From: Eimeria necatrix
Taxonomy: Eukaryota > Apicomplexa > Conoidasida > Eucoccidiorida > Eimeriidae
DNA: 45,000 nt
NCBI RefSeq assembly: GCF_000499385.1
Contig: NW_013655072.1
Location: forward strand, 2,542 to 47,541
Direction of reading: 5' to 3'
This document shows positions 43,578 to 45,000 of the stretch, one piece after another. Position 1 is the first letter of the stretch; every line of letters starts with the position of its first letter. A program made the position numbers and the translations under genes. The notes beneath the pieces were generated by a model, which made no database searches, was not told the origin of the DNA, and was given only the letters and a program-made list of their open reading frames with translations.

Positions 43578-44643
43578 CAGTTCTCTGCTGCTGCTGCTGT
43601 TCAGTCCTCTGCTGCTGCTGCTGCTGCTGCTGTTCAGTCCTCTGTTGCTGCTGCTGCTGTTCAGTCCTCTGCTGCTGCTGCTGCTGCTGTTCAGTCCTCT
43701 GCTGCTGCTACTGCTGCTGCTGTTCAGTCCTCTGCTGCTGCTGCTGCTGCTGTTCAGTCCTCTGCTGCTGCTGCTGCTGTTCAGTCCTCTGCCGCTACTG
43801 CTGCTGTTCAGTCTGCTGCTGCTGCTGCAGCTGCCGAGTCCGCTGCTGCTTTTGCTGCTGCTCAGTCCGCTGCTGCTGCTGCTGAAGCTGCTGTTGCTCA
43901 GGCTGCTGCTGCTGCTGCTGCTCAGGCTTGCGTGTGCTGCTCTTCCGGCTGCTGCTGCTGCTGCTTAGGCTGCTGCTGCTGCTTAGGCTGCTGCTGCTTG
44001 AGGCCGATGCTGCTGCTACAGCTCGTGCTGCTGCTGTGGCTGCTGTTGCGGCTGTTGCAGAGGCTGCTGCTGCTGCTGCTGACTGTTGTGTAGACCGGGC
44101 AGAGAGTAAAGGGAGAGCTGGGGTTTAGGGTTTAGGGTTTAGGGTTTAGGGTTTAGGGTTTAGGGTGTAGGGTTTGGGGTATGTGCACAGCTTTTACCAG
44201 TTGCTGCACCAGGGCCGTGTGGTGCCTGCGGAGTTCATCGGCTTCCAGAAGAACCAAAACCCCATCAAGTTGGAGGTACCTGCTAAACCCTAAACCCTAA
44301 ACCCTAAACCCTAAACCCTAAACCCTAGCCCTTGCCGCCTTCAGCGCCCTGAGTAAACACCGACCCCAAAGAATCGGCATAAACTTGCTTTGCGTGCACA
44401 GGAGGGCCCGCTCTCGTGTTTAGGGTTTAGGGCTTAGGGTTTAGGGCTTAGGGTTTAGGGTTTAGGGTTTAGGGTTTGCGATTAGGGCGAGGAGGTTTCC
44501 AACCAAGATGAGCTGATGTCGAATTTCTTTGCCCAGCCAGATGCCTTGGCTTTTGGAAAGACAAAAGAAGAGTTAAAAAAAGAAGGGGTTTCGGAAACCC
44601 TAATTCCGCACAAGACTTTCCAGGGGAACAGGCCCTCCACCAT
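37212..44643 (+). CDS. GPI: Glucose-6-phosphate isomerase, 12 exons visible, 3' end beyond the window
   Basis: Interconverts glucose-6-phosphate and fructose-6-phosphate in cytosolic glycolysis. Exons: 37212-37338, 37583-37662, 37908-38094, 38874-39012, 41000-41172, 41803-41894, 42118-42204, 42615-42749, 43279-43330, 43453-43540, 44191-44275, 44486-44643. All junctions are GT-AG and phases agree, giving 467 codons plus two bases. Landmarks: NLRELIKDD (exon 1), [10 protein letters not shown] (exon 3), the phosphate-binding VGIGGSYLG (exon 4), [11 protein letters not shown] (exon 5), [12 protein letters not shown] across exons 6/7 (catalytic Arg269), MESNG (Glu355, exon 9), GTNGQH (His386, exons 10/11) and [10 protein letters not shown] (exon 12). 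Residue numbers lie within a few of rabbit GPI. About 85 residues, with the catalytic lysine, are missing. The ATG has CCAAA before it. TGA at 44645 reads as part of the GTGAGG donor. Confidence 0.96.
37339..37582 (+). repeat. GPI intron 1, inverted telomere-like repeats
   Basis: Phase 1 intron. CCCTAAA units at about 37350-37397 near the donor are complementary to TTTAGGG units at about 37515-37570 near the acceptor. Confidence 0.88.
37663..37907 (+). repeat. GPI intron 2, inverted telomere-like repeats
   Basis: Phase 0. About six CCCTAAA units at 37672-37727, then TTTAGGG units at 37855-37900. The acceptor reads GGGTTTGCGGGCAG. Confidence 0.88.
38095..38873 (+). repeat. GPI intron 3, inverted telomere-like repeats with exon-like islands
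   Basis: Phase 1. The donor is fused to the repeat (GTAAACCCTAAA). CCCTAAA clusters dominate to about 38575 and TTTAGGG clusters from about 38648 to 38868. Short islands at about 38144-38191, 38219-38251 and 38274-38308 resemble the end of exon 3. The acceptor is GGGTTTGCGCGCAG. Confidence 0.87.
39368..40560. repeat. AT-rich, T-tract-rich block in GPI intron 4
   Basis: Strongly AT-biased with T/C-rich runs (40190-40390), (TTAA)n-like sequence near 40165-40192 and about 12 AAAT units at 40490-40537. It contrasts with the balanced composition elsewhere. A short GC-richer interruption lies at about 40391-40455. Confidence 0.85.
40946..40996. repeat. (CTG)17 before GPI exon 5
   Basis: Exactly 17 uninterrupted units end three bases before exon 5. 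The intervening CAG is the splice acceptor. Confidence 0.95.
41173..41802 (+). repeat. GPI intron 5, CAG-rich start and TTTAGGG end
   Basis: Phase 1. The donor GTGAGCTG runs into (CAG)17, then imperfect CAG/GCA repeats to about 41400, a T-rich tract (41440-41680) and eight or so TTTAGGG units (41728-41787) before the acceptor. Confidence 0.9.
41181..41231. repeat. (CAG)17 after GPI exon 5
   Basis: Exactly 17 uninterrupted units start nine bases after exon 5 ends. Confidence 0.95.
41895..42117 (+). repeat. GPI intron 6, TTTAGGG and TCTAGGG repeats
   Basis: Phase 0. The donor is fused to the repeat (GTAAGGGTTTAGGG). About five TCTAGGG variant units follow at roughly 41936-41970, and further TTTAGGG units at 42059-42105. 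This intron has only one repeat orientation. Confidence 0.87.
42205..42614 (+). repeat. GPI intron 7, inverted telomere-like repeats
   Basis: Phase 0. CCCTAAA clusters at about 42213-42290; TTTAGGG clusters at about 42394-42445 and 42559-42606. The acceptor GGGTTTGCGCGCAG is identical to that of intron 3. Confidence 0.88.
42750..43278 (+). repeat. GPI intron 8, CTG and GCAGTGCTG repeats
   Basis: Phase 0. About 400 bases of CTG units broken by CAG (GCTGCAGTGCTG pattern) follow the donor directly; CCCTAAA units lie at about 43210-43255. The acceptor at 43277-43278 restores AMHRFAAH, as expected for this enzyme. Confidence 0.88.
43331..43452 (+). repeat. GPI intron 9, short inverted telomere-like repeat intron
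   Basis: Phase 1, 122 bases. GTAAACCCTAAACC at the donor, TTTAGGG units at 43384-43421, then a short unique stretch to the acceptor. It is the most compact example of the donor CCCTAAA, acceptor TTTAGGG layout. Confidence 0.9.
43541..44190 (+). repeat. GPI intron 10, CTG repeat with TTCAGTCCT spacers
   Basis: Phase 2. Blocks of 4-8 CTG units are separated by TTCAGTCCT about ten times, grading into more varied CTG-rich sequence to about 44090, then TTTAGGG units at 44121-44165. Confidence 0.9.
44276..44485 (+). repeat. GPI intron 11, inverted telomere-like repeats
   Basis: Phase 0. Six CCCTAAA units at about 44284-44326 and TTTAGGG units at about 44418-44477. The acceptor reads GGGTTTGCGATTAG. 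Confidence 0.88.
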
Positions 44644-45000
44644 GTGAGGGTTTAGGGTTTAGGGTTTAGGGTTTAGGGTTTAGGGCTGCAGGTTCAGGGC
44701 AACGGGCATGCGGCCCGAGGCTAGGGTTTAGGGTTTAGGGTTTAAGGTTTTGCGGTTGGGGCTGGCCGCTGCGGGGTGGACCAGGCTCGGCTTCGTGCGC
44801 CGTGGAGCGAGAGCCTAGGGTTTAGGGTTTAGGGTTTAGGGTTTAGGGTTTGGGCTTTTTGTTTCCTTCAAGGCCTCCAGAAAAGAACTGCTTAGCTGTC
44901 AAATGCAAGGGGCCTAGGGTTTCGGGCTAGCTTTGCGAGCTGAGCGTCTTCTGAGGCGCCAAGGGTTTAGGGTTTAGGGTTTAGGGTTTAGGGTTTAGGG
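44644..45000 (+). repeat. Start of GPI intron 12, TTTAGGG-rich, running off the window
   Basis: The donor GTGAGGGTTTAGGG is fused to the repeat. TTTAGGG clusters recur at about 44648-44684, 44723-44742, 44815-44850 and 44964-45000. I see no exon matching the remaining enzyme C-terminus in this stretch. Confidence 0.75.

Noticed and set aside
44641..44646. TGA after exon 12 as the true GPI stop
   Set aside because: The protein would lose the conserved C-terminal part with the catalytic lysine. The same bases form a good GTGAGG donor fused to TTTAGGG, as in intron 6.
36600..45000. TTTAGGG arrays as a true chromosome end
   Set aside because: Arrays are short, occur in both orientations and alternate with exons of a single gene, so they are interstitial.
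37339..45000. Regularly spaced repeats as a CRISPR array
   Set aside because: Repeats are 7-mers and trinucleotides inside eukaryotic introns, with no repeat-spacer structure of CRISPR type.

Overview
The window looks like nuclear DNA of a coccidian apicomplexan, almost certainly an Eimeria species. The reasons are dense interstitial TTTAGGG/CCCTAAA repeats inside introns, long CAG/CTG runs that read as homopolymeric amino-acid tracts, and an abrupt change from repeat-poor to repeat-rich DNA, all of which are known for Eimeria chromosomes. The species cannot be fixed from the sequence alone.

Positions 1-30320 (repeat-poor) hold a head-to-tail array of seven paralogous, apparently intronless genes, all on the minus strand. 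Start-to-start spacing is 4.4-5.6 kb, and gene 1 is cut by the window edge. I do not recognise the family. Every copy has the same layout: about 55 polar N-terminal residues; one hydrophobic segment near residues 57-78; an invariant R-x-L-A-[A/D]-x5-C motif 10-13 residues after it; a variable acidic linker; a conserved helical domain of about 240 residues; and a Pro/Gln/Ser-rich tail that ends in a YSLFGGGGIPPWSPF-like motif. The tails are hypervariable. Gene 2 has a 205-residue in-frame duplication, gene 4 a 49-residue one, gene 6 a 17-residue one, and gene 7 about 23 copies of a 14-residue unit that occurs once in most paralogues. The architecture resembles exported or secreted apicomplexan effectors, but that is inference. 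Intergenic spacers are diverged copies of one another, so the duplicated unit is gene plus flanks.

Positions 30321-35870 show no convincing gene. They hold weak remnants of spacer-like sequence and a diverged direct repeat.

Positions 35870-45000 (repeat-rich) begin with a CAG run, perfect inverted repeats and a block of alternating G and C runs. They then contain the plus-strand gene for glucose-6-phosphate isomerase. I can place 12 exons (37212-44643, 467 codons) with consistent splice phases; the C-terminal part, including the catalytic lysine, lies beyond the window. Its introns are built largely of telomere-like heptamers and trinucleotide repeats. In six of eleven complete introns CCCTAAA lies on the donor side and TTTAGGG on the acceptor side, so the transcript could fold each intron into a hairpin. 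Exon 5 is bracketed by exactly (CTG)17 and (CAG)17. Intron 3 carries decayed copies of the 3' end of exon 3 with its splice donor.

The two halves are unrelated in function: a lineage-specific, fast-evolving gene family next to a conserved glycolytic housekeeping gene. They are transcribed away from each other.
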